A stretch of DNA of 64,000 nt from Zantedeschia hybrid cultivar (lineage: Eukaryota; Streptophyta; Magnoliopsida; Alismatales; Araceae), in NCBI GenBank assembly GCA_030544215.1, contig JARZZO010000004.1, forward strand, positions 39,607,980-39,671,979. Direction: 5' to 3'. The position numbers and the translations under genes are program-made. This document shows, one piece after another, positions 21,502-31,929 of this stretch (positions are counted from its first letter, which is position 1; each line of letters begins with the position of its first letter). The notes beneath the pieces are model-generated. The model was not told the DNA's origin, did not search any database, and worked only from the letters and a program-made list of their open reading frames with translations.

Positions 21502-22033
21502 TGTTGATGGGGGACGGAGAATGGGAGAGCAAAGGAAAGGCACGAAGGCCAAGGGGAGGAGGACGACAAGGGTAGAAGAAGAGGAAGAAGCTGGGAAGAA
21601 TAGAGGAGGCGGTAGGAGGGATAAGATGTATCAGGGCTTCTCGCCCTCTCACACACATGCCCTTTATGGGCTCCCACATGCAAACGCACAGTGGCGGCCA
21701 ACAACTTTTCCTATCTCAATCATTAGGTCATTATTGGCCTTCCAAAAAGGAATCCCTAATACATCAAAATACCATAATACCCCTAACTCCTAAAAATAAA
21801 GAAAAACATGCAGAAAAATATCAGAAAAATGAAAAGTGCCTAAACGGGCCTCAAATGGGCCTACTAAAATCTAAAAAAGAATACGAAATACGAATTTGAC
21901 ACCCTCAACTTAGACACTGATAAAATAAAAATTACATAACAAATAAAAAAAATATAGCAACGGTCGTCCCTGACGAAGTTGAAGCCTCCTTACAGGCTCG
22001 CTCTATGCTATTTACGAGTTCGCTCCTGCATCA
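21502..22033 (-). mobile_element. Probable LTR of a degenerate retrotransposon
   Basis: On the minus strand a purine run (CTAGGGGGGAT) at about 22034-22046 is followed by TGATGCAGGAGCGAACTC and, about 530 bp on, by a TC-rich region ending CCCCCATCAACA. This fits polypurine tract plus 3' LTR (TG...CA). The LTR contains a T/C-rich transcribed-looking region. No partner LTR is visible, so the borders are tentative. A remnant of the internal part may lie to the right. Confidence 0.4.
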
Positions 22034-23290
22034 ATCCCCCCTAGTTCGAAAAAACCTATCCTTGAGTTTTAAAATAAAGCAATATCTAGGAGAAAATGAT
22101 GAGAGTAACAAATCTAGGTAACACCATAAATGCCTCTTAGATCATCATGTGGAGGAGAACCAAGCCTTGAGGTGGGAAGTGTGCCTCAAAATTGCCCTAT
22201 ATGTAGTCGAAATCATGCAAGGTGATGGTGTCTTTTAATGACCTCTAGATGAATGACCACATCTCCAATCAACTCTCCCGTCTTCGGCTCATTCTCTTAA
22301 AGTAAGGAAGAGGTCATCAACTACTGCATATGTCACCGAATCAACCTCTCTTAAATATTCAGCTTCTAATCCTAGATCAGCTACATAATATACCTGTTTC
22401 ATTTGATTTTCATACCCATCGATCATCACTGGGTTGGCCTCATAGACAACATCCTTTGGCTTAATCAACATGGCACAAAAGCTCTGAATATCACCCTTCA
22501 ACTAGTTCCATTGTACTTCCAATCATTCTTGAAGTTGTTCTAATCATTCTCTGAGCCGCCCCATCTATGATCTTTAGACATCCCCTAAGGCCTACTCAAA
22601 TAGCTGGTAGCCATTATCTCGAGAAGTGTGAAGAGTGGCCACAAAATGATGCACAATTGGGACGAGGTCCACCTCACTGCAAGGATGACAATAATACGAT
22701 CGACGCGTAAAACGGAGCATAAAGGTTCCCTCGTGTGATCGGCAGGGCCGTTGAAGTGGACACGCAAAGCGAAGCATTATCAGGGCAGTACCATGTTAGA
22801 GCTGAGTCGACCTCATTCAGATGAAGCCAACGGTGCAAACGATGCACGAATCAGATTATAAATGGGTGACCTCGATATACGTGCATATGTGGCATGTAAA
22901 ATGAGCTACTGTCGGGGCTGACGCATGCTAGAATTGGGTTGAACTCACTAAGACAAGACCAACGGGCATTGACAGTATGCGAATCGGAGTTTGAATGACA
23001 CCTCGACTCTGGCAGTGCTCTATGGACTTCTATTGCACTGTTTGGTGCACTGCAACATGCCCAAATAGGCCCCCTGGCTTGGACTATGCAGGACCCTAGC
23101 TTGGACCAAGGCTGAACCTGGTGGGAAGGTGGTTCGAACCAGAAGACTCTAAGTTGCTTGAACCTACTTATTTTAACCTAGCTTAGATCAGGTTGTCAAG
23201 GGTTGCAAGTGGCTCGGGCCTAATGGTGCTAGGTTCGGACCTGTACTTGGCCCCACACAGGTCAAACCTGGTTTGTCCAGGTTCAAACTT
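22034..23290 (-). other. Noncoding or decayed internal region of the LTR element
   Basis: Only short, unconvincing open frames occur. One minus-strand frame at 22289-22501 (residues EANPVMIDGYENQMKQVYYV) matches nothing I recognise. The sequence from 22600 to 23080 has recurring phrases (AGCTGAGTCGACCTCA near 22801, GGTTGAACTCACTAAGACA near 22942), suggesting a decayed repeat of about 140 bp. I see no confident gene. Confidence 0.35.
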
Positions 23291-23940
23291 AAAGGCACGT
23301 GCCCTCTTCTTTCCTCCCCTCCTCTAAACCCTAACAAGAGAGGAACGTGAGAGAGAGGGAGAAGCAAGGGTGGTGGCGGTAGTAAGTGGGAGGTGCAGCA
23401 GCGATGGCCCTAGCGGGCATGGATTGTGGAATCGGCGGGTCTCGATCCGATTCGGGGGGGAATTCACTGTTCCTCCCCCGGTTTTTCAAAACAAAACAAA
23501 AAAAAAAACTGAACTGGCCCGTATCGGGCGGTATCTGGTCCTGACCGGCCGATCCGAACTAATTCGGGCGCTCCTGGATCCCCCTTTAAAGGGAGATCGG
23601 GAGCCACCGAGCAGCAGCAGCGAACCGAACGCTGTTGCTGGTGGTTTCCTCCCTCCCACAGCCCTTCTTCGTCGACCCACCCCCACCGCCGGCCGTCGCC
23701 ACTCGCCGCTACCGGCTAGCTCGCCGCCGCCGCCGGCCAGCCCCCCGCCTTCTTCTTCTCTCTCTTTCTCTCTCTCTTTCTTTCTCTTTTTCTTTAAGAT
23801 CTCGACCGAAAGAAGGGGGTTTTCACCCCATCATCGTCGGCCGGCCGTCCGGGAGTCACCGCCGCCGTTGTTGTCGCCATCATCGCTGTCGTCAACATTC
23901 GATTTTGTGTTAGCATCCCGATCCGAGTTAGCTTAAAAAA
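23291..23940 (+). other. GC-rich leader region upstream of hAT-2
   Basis: A GC-rich stretch with C/T-rich tracts (TTCTCTCTCTTTCTCTCTC near 23756) and a GTATCGG-rich block (23519-23570) lies just upstream of the hAT-2 intron and gene. The organisation (GC-rich leader, AT-rich intron, ATG directly after the acceptor) parallels hAT-1. A 188-codon open frame at 23370-23936 is low complexity and overlaps this leader; I do not accept it as a gene. Part of it may be the first, noncoding exon and promoter of hAT-2. Confidence 0.45.
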
Positions 23941-23949
23941 AAAATTAGC

Positions 23950-24710
23950 ATGTTGATTAGACAAAATCTCCAAAATTAACCCTAATTAAGGGTTAAAAAT
24001 TGGGGCTTTTATATGATTTGTATAACTAGGGTTCAATTGAGTGTCAAACACTCAATTGAACTTATTAGAACCTAATTGCATAGTTTTTTACATTAATTGC
24101 TCGTCATTAGTACTAATTACTCAAAATTAAGCTTAATTAGGAGTTAAAAATTGGGGCTTTTGTATGATTAGTGTAATTAGGGTTCAATTGAGTGTGTGAC
24201 ACACTCAATTGAACTTATTAGAACATAATTGTAAAGTTTTTTGCATTAATTGCTCGTCATTAGTACTAATTGCTTAAAATTAAGCTTAATTAAGGGATAA
24301 AAATTGGGGTTTTTTTATGATTAGTGTAATTAAAGTTCAATTGAGTGTGTCAAACACTCATTTGAACTTATTACAATCTAATTGTATAGTTTTTTGCATT
24401 AATTGCATGTTATTAGCGTTAATTTGGTAAAATTAACCCTAATTGGGGGTTAAAAATTAGGGCTTTTGTATAATTAGTGTAATTAGGGTTCAATTGAGTG
24501 TGCTTAACACTCAATTGAACAAATTAGAATCTAATTGTACAATGTTTTGTATTAATTACTCGTCATTAGTAATAATTTCTCAAAATTAACCTTAATTAAA
24601 GGTTAATAATTAGGGCTTTTGTATGATTAGTGTAATTAGAGTTCAATTGGGTGTGCCAAACACTCAATTGAACTTATTACAATTTGATTGCATTTTTGTG
24701 TTTTAATGTT
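23950..24710. repeat. Five-copy tandem repeat, about 153 bp, each with a hairpin
   Basis: Units begin (CAAAATTAA or variants) near 23971, 24122, 24275, 24428 and 24581, giving spacings of 151, 153, 153 and 153 bp. Each unit carries an almost perfect inverted repeat TTCAATTGAGTGT / ACACTCAATTGAA with a short loop of about 3-6 bases. The array ends just before the acceptor TTATGCAG at 24716 and the ATG of hAT-2, so it lies where the 5'-UTR intron should be. Confidence 0.9.
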
Positions 24711-24720
24711 ATGCAGGAAT

Positions 24721-27252
24721 ATGGCAGAGCAAGGACATCATGAACAGGCTGTGGAACAGCAGAGTGCTGATCCTGGTTAGCAGCATTGCACACTAATGGA
24801 CAGTGTTAGGAGGAGGGTCAAATGCAATTGGTGTGGAAAGGAGATGGGTGGTGGCCTGTATCGCCTAAAAAATCATCTTGCTGGCATATCAGGAGACGTC
24901 AGCAGATGTGAGTCAGTCCTGTTGGACTTGAAGAAGGAAATGAGGACTTATATGATGGATAAAAGGCACAGAAAGATTTATCATCTCAATAATACATGGA
25001 TTTGCAAGATGAGATGGAGACGAAGGGATTACAGTCTACCTGTTCAGCGGCCGATCAATTTAGATGATGATGATGAGGAGGAGGAGGAGGAGGATCTAGA
25101 TGACCCTGATGTAAAGTACACCAGAGCTGTTCGTGCTAGTTTGCAGACAAATAGAGAAGATGAGGACCGGCGAAAAGGCATAGAATCATCAGGTGGATCA
25201 GTGCCTATTGCTTCTCAGCTTGGGAGATTCGTTCTTAGGGGCTCTTCTGGTCGTAGAACTGCTAGTTCTATGTTGGGTTGTGGACGGACGTCAGATGTGG
25301 TACACGGTCCTATGGACTAATTTTTATACAGATCAAGGTCTGCCTGACAGCCTGGAATCAAGCAAGTATGGAAAGGAGTCAAGGCCTCAGCAAAAAATGC
25401 ATTGAAAAGAATTGTGAAATGATTTTTACATGCAGGTGTGCAACACATACAACATCTAGTCCATATTTTCAGACGATGGTGGATGCAATTGCAGATGTTG
25501 GGCCTGGTGTAAATGCCCCCCGACACTTCGCTACATTTATAATGTTGGGCTCGAAGATGAGTATAATGATTTGAAGGTATGGGTCGACAACTTCAAAAAT
25601 GTGTGGAAGGAGCGTGGTTGTCCCATCATATGTGATGGTTGGACAGGGACCACAAGGAGATCTATAATTAATTTCCTTGTGTATTGCAGTGAGGGCACTG
25701 TTTTTTTGAAGTTTATAGATGCCTCAAACAGAATAAAGAAAGCTGATTATTTGTACAGGCTAATGGATGATGTGGTAGAGAAAATTGGTGAAGAAAATGT
25801 TGTGCAGATAGTCACTGACAACAAAGCAAGCTACAAAGCAGCTGGTAAATTATTGATGCAGAAGATGCACCATTTGTATTGGGTGCCTTGTGTAGCACAT
25901 TCCATTGACTTGATGATGGACATAGGCAAATACCTTTTTGTTGCTGAGGTGGTACAGCATACTCAGATGATCACGTGATTTATTTATAGTCACAATAGGA
26001 TCCTACATATGATGAGAGAGCATGCAGGTGCACGGGATCTTCTTCGTACAGGCCCTACCGGATTTGCATCCAACTTCATCTCTTTAAAGAGTCTGAGTAG
26101 ATACAAGCATCAATTGGCCCAGTTAGTCCACTCTGACGAGTTTCTGGCACATATAGGGACTATGAGGGCTGATGCTAGAGAACTTGCCTTGGCAGTACAA
26201 TCGCTAGTTGGGGAGAGAAGTTTTTGGGATAAACTTTCTCGCTATCTAAAAGTGGTTGAGCCTCTTGTACATGTTCTGAGGTTAGTTGATGAAGATGACA
26301 AAAATAACATAGGATATTTGTATGAGGCCATGGATAGAGCAAAGGAGCAATTGAGCGAAAGCCTTCCTACTTCTCATGACAAATGGTGGAGGATCATCGA
26401 TAATAGATGGGAGTCGACTCTTCATCTTGATCTTTATGCTGCTGGTTAATTCTGCATCTATTTAAGTTGATTTTATGTTATTAATTTTGTTCACATTTAA
26501 TTTTATAACTAATGAACCATAATTTAAATGTATGATATTTTTTCAACCCAAGGTGTCAGTATAGTGAGAGCGTGCATAATGATGGAGAGGTCCTTCGAGG
26601 CACAACTAATGTGATTACTAGAATATTAAGGAATATGGATGAAAGGATAGATACTTTAGCAGAGGTAATATACAAAGTAGGAGTTTATGAAAATCCAGTC
26701 TTCTATTATTAACTTATGTCAGTTATATTTATTTTGTAGATGGAGAGATTTAAATTGAAGATTGGCATTTATGGAGATGATGACGTCAAAGCTGCAGTAA
26801 TGAGGACAACTCTATGTGAATTATATAATAAATAGTCAAACTCAATTTAATAAATTACTACCATTCATTATTAATATCATCGTCTTCTTTTTTCTTTTTC
26901 TTTTTTACAGTGGATCCATATTAATTACAGACAAGCTACCACAAACCCTTTGGCGTATGTTGCAGTGAGAGTACTCAGTCAAACCACTTATTCTATACAG
27001 TGTGAAAGAAATTGGAGTACATTCAGTCTCATTCACACGAAGGTTCGTAACAGATTGGGTGTTTCTAAGCTGGAGAAGTTGGTGTACTGTCACTATAACA
27101 TGCGCCTAAAAATTAGACAGCGGTTTGAAAGACAGAGATTCATGGAGTTTGCTGGCAGACCAGTTGATGAGCCTATACATCATATTGATATTGAACTTTG
27201 GCCTTTCTTTGCCCACCATATTTCTTTGATAGATTTCATTGAAGCATCTTGA
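24721..27252 (+). pseudogene. hAT transposase gene with BED finger, DUF659 and hATC domains (hAT-2), inactivated
   Basis: ATG 24721 follows an acceptor at 24716. The protein starts MAEQGHHEQAVEQQSADPG; then TAG (24778-24780) replaces the conserved BED tryptophan before QHC. The finger continues RVKCNWCGKEMGGGLYRLKN, followed by an acidic run (24.96-25.1 kb). The DUF659/RNase H-like core reads MVDAIADVGPGVNAP, a frameshift near 25515-25530, DEYNDLKVWVDNFKNVWKER, CDGWTGTTRRSIINFLVYC, VTDNKASYKAAGK, then TGA (25976-25978, CGA-to-TGA) and LLRTGPTGFASNFISLKSL. Introns follow near 26447, 26664 and 26850, with short exons (CQYSESVHNDGEVLRGTTNV; RFKLKIGIYGDDDVKAA). The last exon (26911-27252) has the dimerisation domain: VLSQTTYSIQCERNWSTFSL, then LVYCHYNMRL. 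It is spliced, complete in layout, and inactive. Confidence 0.88.
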
Positions 27253-28259
27253 TCAGTTGTTGTATGCATACAAATCTACGTTTACGATGCAGACCAATGT
27301 TCACATATCCTTACATAGAGGCATGGGGTATGTGGGCACTGTAAGTGCCTGATAGGAATGTAGAAATGGTCATCGGCTCTCATCCTTATAATCATAGGCC
27401 TGGATAAAAATAGATAATACTAATTACCTTGACAAAGTGCTTTGTATTGTGTTTATCAATCATGTTTTAATTTGTTTTAAATATTAGATCTCCCTTTATT
27501 TGTGTCTACTTGATGTTGGATTTATGAATGTTACTCCACCCCGCCCCCAAACCACCTGGTCCAAATTCTCTGAAGTGGAAAGGGTACTCTCTGTGTGAAG
27601 TATGACACAATGTACATAAAGAGTGACCAAAGCTAGGACACCTACTCTGAAATGGCCAGTCTTTTGATTTTGGCTAATAGTATCATATTCTTACATGGTT
27701 GGCCACCCCTCAGGCCTATAATGGTCAGTTTGTAATTCAGGAGTGACAGGGACATTGTTTGGACGCGAAATTTCTTCCTTTAAAGAGGGACACCGCTCTT
27801 GTTTTGTTTTATTTTTTTATTTTTTGTTAGACTTTGAAGACTTAGGATGAGCCCTCAGGAAGTGTAAGACTTTGAATCAAGTGAGGAACCGAGAATTTGA
27901 CCTCTCCCCACTGACCTCGGTCAGTGTTAATTACGTCTATCAATTGATCGACCACCCTTGATTAACCGTCTGATGATGCCTTTTAATAGAAATCAAGCAC
28001 TAAGATATACAGTTCAAACATTGAAAACACAATTTGAATCAAGCCCAAAGCTTTATCTTGATTTAAGACAGTTTTGATAGATTTGAGATGGTTTAAAAAG
28101 ATTTTTAAGGGGTTTTGGAATGATTCGAAGTTGTTTTAAACCTAAAAGGGCATTTTAGTAATTATGCCAAGGTGAAGGGTATAGTGGCATTAGGGTCATT
28201 TTGATGCTTATGATGTTTTTCAATGGATTGGGGAGGTATTAAAACCCTAGGATGTGTTT
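27253..28259. other. Noncoding stretch after hAT-2
   Basis: No gene is seen. The first part may hold the hAT-2 3' UTR and terminus, but no inverted repeat matching the 5' side could be identified. The phrase GACTTTGGCTAGTAGTATCAT known from 30502 has a relative at 27667-27690 (GATTTTGGCTAATAGTATCAT), followed by a similar ACCCCTCAGGC block, so a diverged piece of the composite repeat lies at about 27650-27750. Confidence 0.5.
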
Positions 28260-28790
28260 CTATTTTTTGGTTGCTTTAATTGTTTTTGGGCTGAAGGGGT
28301 ATTTTGGTCATTTTAAAAAAAATAGGTTTTAAGGATATCTAGCACGTTTTAGGTAATTTAACATTTTTTATAAATTTTCTGTGATTTTTAAGGACTTCTA
28401 GTACATTAAGGGTATTTTGGTAATTTTAGAAAATTTAGGTTTTAAGGGTATTTAGCATGTTTTAGGTGATTTAACATTTTTTATAATTCTTTTGTATTTT
28501 TTATGATGTTTAGTGCATTAGGGGTATTTTAATAATTTTCTTCATTTTCTAGGGTTTTAAGGGTCTTGAAGACATTTTGTGTGATTTTTACATTTTTTGG
28601 AGTTTTTTTTGTGATCTTTAAAGATTTTTATCATTAGAAGGGTATTTTGGTCATTTTAGGGTTTGGAAGACATTTAAGACATGTTAGTTGGCTTTAACAT
28701 TTTTTTCTTGGATTTTTCTATGATTTTTACAAACTTTATAGATGGAGGGATAGTTTAGTCATTTAGACAGTAATCCAAAATCAAGGGGGC
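28260..28790. repeat. AT-rich tandem repeat, about 113-118 bp, four to five copies
   Basis: The phrase GGGTATTTTGGTCATTTTA recurs with its T at about 28300, 28413, 28525 and 28643. Between the copies come AGGTTTTAAGGGTATTTAGC and TTTAACATTTTTTATAA variants. Units are diverged and noncoding, and the array fades out before the composite repeat at 28900. Confidence 0.8.
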
Positions 28791-29331
28791 AACTTACTGG
28801 GCTTTAACAAATTGGGCTTTGCATGTGCCGAACATGATAGAGTTGTTTAAGTTGATCCAAGTCCACTAAAGGATAACCCTAACGGATTGTAGTCATAGAC
28901 CCACTAAAGAGTATCCTTTAAATGTTTCAATAGGATCCTTTGGTCAAGAAGTCGTGAAATTTATGGAACAAGAACATTTGATGATTTTATTGTGTTTGGC
29001 CTTTACAAAGTACACATCTACTTGATCAGTAGGGCATAATGACCATTTGTAAGGTCGTATATAAGCCACATAATCATAAGTCATTAAGAAACAATGGTCA
29101 TTCAAACAATATAAATGAACTACATGGTCACTAAAACGATATGAGTGAACTATAAACCTGAACAAGAACTGTCTAAAGCCTTCAAATTTTGAGTGGGAGT
29201 CGCAGCAAAGTTTCTTCACAGCCCTTTTTGTGGCCTCCTCTGTATGCCTTCATGTCTTGTAGCAGCCCCCCCCTTGAGGGGTATTTACAAGGTGAAGGGT
29301 TCCCTCATTAGTGGGAGTTAAGGGCACTAAT

Positions 29332-29490
29332 GAGGTTGACCCAATGAGAGAGGGGATGTGAGAGAGAGAGAGAGAGATTAAAAGATGAGGAGGCACCGGT
29401 GGGAGAGTGCCATCCGTAGGCACATCCTCTTTTATCGCCCCTCTCTCATTGGGTCAACCCCACCGTTGGGGGGTGCCACCAGTGGCGAGT
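29332..29490. repeat. Inverted duplication inside composite repeat copy 2
   Basis: GTTGACCCAATGAGAGAGGG near 29335 is followed about 80 bases later by its reverse complement CCCTCTCTCATTGGGTCAAC near 29440, which continues into CCCACCGTTGGGGGGTGCCA, the reverse complement of the block at about 5240-5256 in copy 1. Copy 1 has the block only in one orientation. This looks like a local fold-back copying event. Confidence 0.7.
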
Positions 29491-30222
29491 GCCATCCATG
29501 GGCACCCCCCCTCCTTGTCTTCTCCTTCTCCTTCTTTTCTTCTTTTTCTTCTTCTTTTATTAGGGAAGAACCCTACGCCCTACCCACCCACTGGTAGGGC
29601 ATTTAATGTAACCAGGGGGCCTTGTTCTCGAGAGGGGGGGGGGGTGCCTTGGACCCCCACCAGTAACTCCCCTTTCTCTCCTTTTATCTTGTCTTCTTCT
29701 TTTTTTTTGGTCTGTATTTAATAGGGAGAAACCCCTCACCGGTGGGGGTCTCAATGGGAATCAGTGGCTGTCTTGGCTTCTTTATTGCACTTCTTTCATT
29801 CTTTCTCAGTCTTTAATTTCCCATTAAAAGCCATTGGGGTGGTCTTTAACTCCTTTTTTTCTCCCTTTATCAAGGCCCTTAATAAGGTTTTAACTCCTGC
29901 TCTCCCCCTTCTTTGCATTTAATAGGGGAGAACACCCCCCCCCCCCCCAAAAAAAAAAAAAGAAACGGTGGAGGCCTAAGAGGCAATCATTGGGGGGTCT
30001 TAGCCTCTCTTCTCTCCCTCTTAAATCACCTCTTTAAAGACCACAGGTGGGGGGTCTACAAGGAAACCGGGGTGTTTTTTTTTGTTTTGTTTTGTTTTGG
30101 GGGGGGGAGTCTTTTTTTTTCTTTCTTTCTCATTTTTCTTTCATGCCCTTGTTAAAATTATGTTCAATAGACACCAAAAGCATCACCTACAACAGAAGAG
30201 TAATAGTCATAGTATGCCTAAG

Positions 30223-30429
30223 CATGGTTCGTCGTACCGGACCAACTCGTGCCGACTTGGGTGACTCGTATTGTATTAGTGCGAACCCGAGTCGGTGCCG
30301 CTCGACCAAGTCTGTACGATTTGGGTGATCTTTTCCATGTGACTCGGCTGAGCCTGCGTAGGTCGAGTCGGCTCATGCCAGATAATGGGAGCTCCGAGTC
30401 GGTTCGACTCTTCGAGTCAGCAAACCCTG
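30223..30429. mobile_element. hAT MITE, 207 bp (copy 2)
   Basis: The left end is CATGGTTCGTCGTACCGG and the right end, inverted, CAGGGTTTGCTGACTC. Perfect 8-bp direct repeats TGCCTAAG lie at 30215-30222 and 30430-30437. It is at the same site as 15579-15785, so it is the same insertion carried in both copies of the composite repeat. Confidence 0.86.
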
Positions 30430-31329
30430 TGCCTAAGTTGCGTTGTCTCTTAATTAAACCAAACCAACCCATGTTGGAACTCATCTCAAACACTAGTCTT
30501 TCGACTTTGGCTAGTAGTATCATATGCTTACATGGTTGGTGACCCCTCAGACGTAAAGTGGGTCAGCTTGTAATCTAGAAGTGACAAGGTCACCTATGGG
30601 CACCGGCTACAACAAAAGAGGAGTAATGGTCATGGTAGTCTTTTGGCTAAGGTGGCATTTGATAACACTTACCTCTATTGCCTAGAGTCTTCTTTTCATA
30701 CCTAATGTCTTATGCAAGGTTCCAAAATCATTGATTTGAATTAGATCATATCTTCCTAGATGTGAGTTGATACTAATCTGACTTTGTTCGACTCACATGA
30801 GTCACATGAGTGATTCATGCCAATGAGTTTGTTAATGGCAATGAGTTTAAGCCACGTTTAAGAGAAATGTACCCTATTACTTGATATAAAAGTGTAAATA
30901 TACTTACAAATGAGAAAAACTCGATCTAAAACCAACCCATTATGCATGTATGAGTCGTAATGATCCAGTTTGGGACTATGTAGTCAGCGGCGTGAGGCGA
31001 CTGGGGGATTGCCTAAGCCTAAAATGCCTAGGTGATGGCCTAGGTGTCTTTTTAGAAGGTGACAACAGTCACAATTCTATTGAAGAAAAGTGAATACAAA
31101 GAGGGATACACTCTCTAAGAAAGGACACAATAAAATGCCCCCAAGGGAACACACTCCCTAAATAGGCCCCAGATAATGAAGTAAGAAGATAACAACCTTA
31201 TGAGTACCTTTATCAAGAGAATACATCAGTGAGATCGGAAAAAGTCAGTAAAAAATATTCCTCCATGATTGAACAATCTTCAGAAACTGTATGTTGTTCT
31301 CATCTAGAAGATCTGCTGCTCTGCCTCAA

Positions 31330-31929
31330 TCTTCAATCCATGTTACTACTCTCTACAAGAGATCACATGCACTAGTGAATTGACCAGTGAGTTTTCTTCT
31401 ATTTCTTTCACACTAGATTGCCCAAAGCAACGCAGGGTAGATCAAATACCATAATTGTTTTTTTGATAGGAATGGGCAGACGTGTGCCCACCATCTTAAC
31501 AATTCTAGGACTGAAGAGTGTTCCACCCATACAATGCCGAACACCGTGCATAGAGCCTTCCAATGAATACTAACAATACTGCACAAATAAAATAAGTGAT
31601 TTTGCTCCTCCCCAAACAAAGCACAGAAGGTACACTTGATACTTCCAGGAAGATGCATATTCTTTATCCCCAAAGAAACAATTTGATCTTCTTTAGAAGA
31701 GCTGCAGACCATACAAGATCCTTCCACCATACCCTACAGCCACCATCTTCTTGAAATCTCACTAGTGAATTTACAGAGAATTCCCTTTACTATTCTATCT
31801 CCAAATTCTCCTATCTTGTTCCGCACTAGTAATCTTTGTCTGCGTTGAACATAGAGAAAAGGGCAATAAGCTCCTAGAGCTCCACCTCAATAGGATTCCT
31901 TCTCACAGTAATATCCAGCTATCCTACTA
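31330..31929 (-). pseudogene. LINE ORF2 C-terminus (zinc-binding region)
   Basis: Contains SIKCTFCALFG, HLFYLCSIVSIHWKALC and KKQLWYLIYPALLWAI, the zf-RVT-type ending of plant LINE ORF2. It matches 16686-17289 closely, with a few insertions or deletions moving the frame. It shares the stop-ridden state of the upstream RT. Confidence 0.8.

Larger units (their letters stand above)
28900..31329. repeat. Composite repeat copy 2, noncoding part
   Basis: Aligns with 4812-5342 joined to 14785-16685. It has the same order of blocks: TTTATGGAACAAGAACATTT, the AGTCGCAGCAAAG block, C-run, (GA)n, GGGGAGAA blocks, the MITE at 30223-30429, and the GCCTAAGCCTAAAATGCC block. It has no gypsy insertion, so it shows the empty site near 29505. 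It differs by a short inverted duplication at 29332-29490. It then leads into the LINE. No gene is supported. Confidence 0.78.

Noticed and set aside
23370..23936. 188-codon plus-strand open frame upstream of hAT-2
   Set aside because: Composition is Pro/Ser/Arg-rich over CT- and CCG-rich DNA, there is no domain, and it overlaps the likely leader and promoter of the hAT gene.
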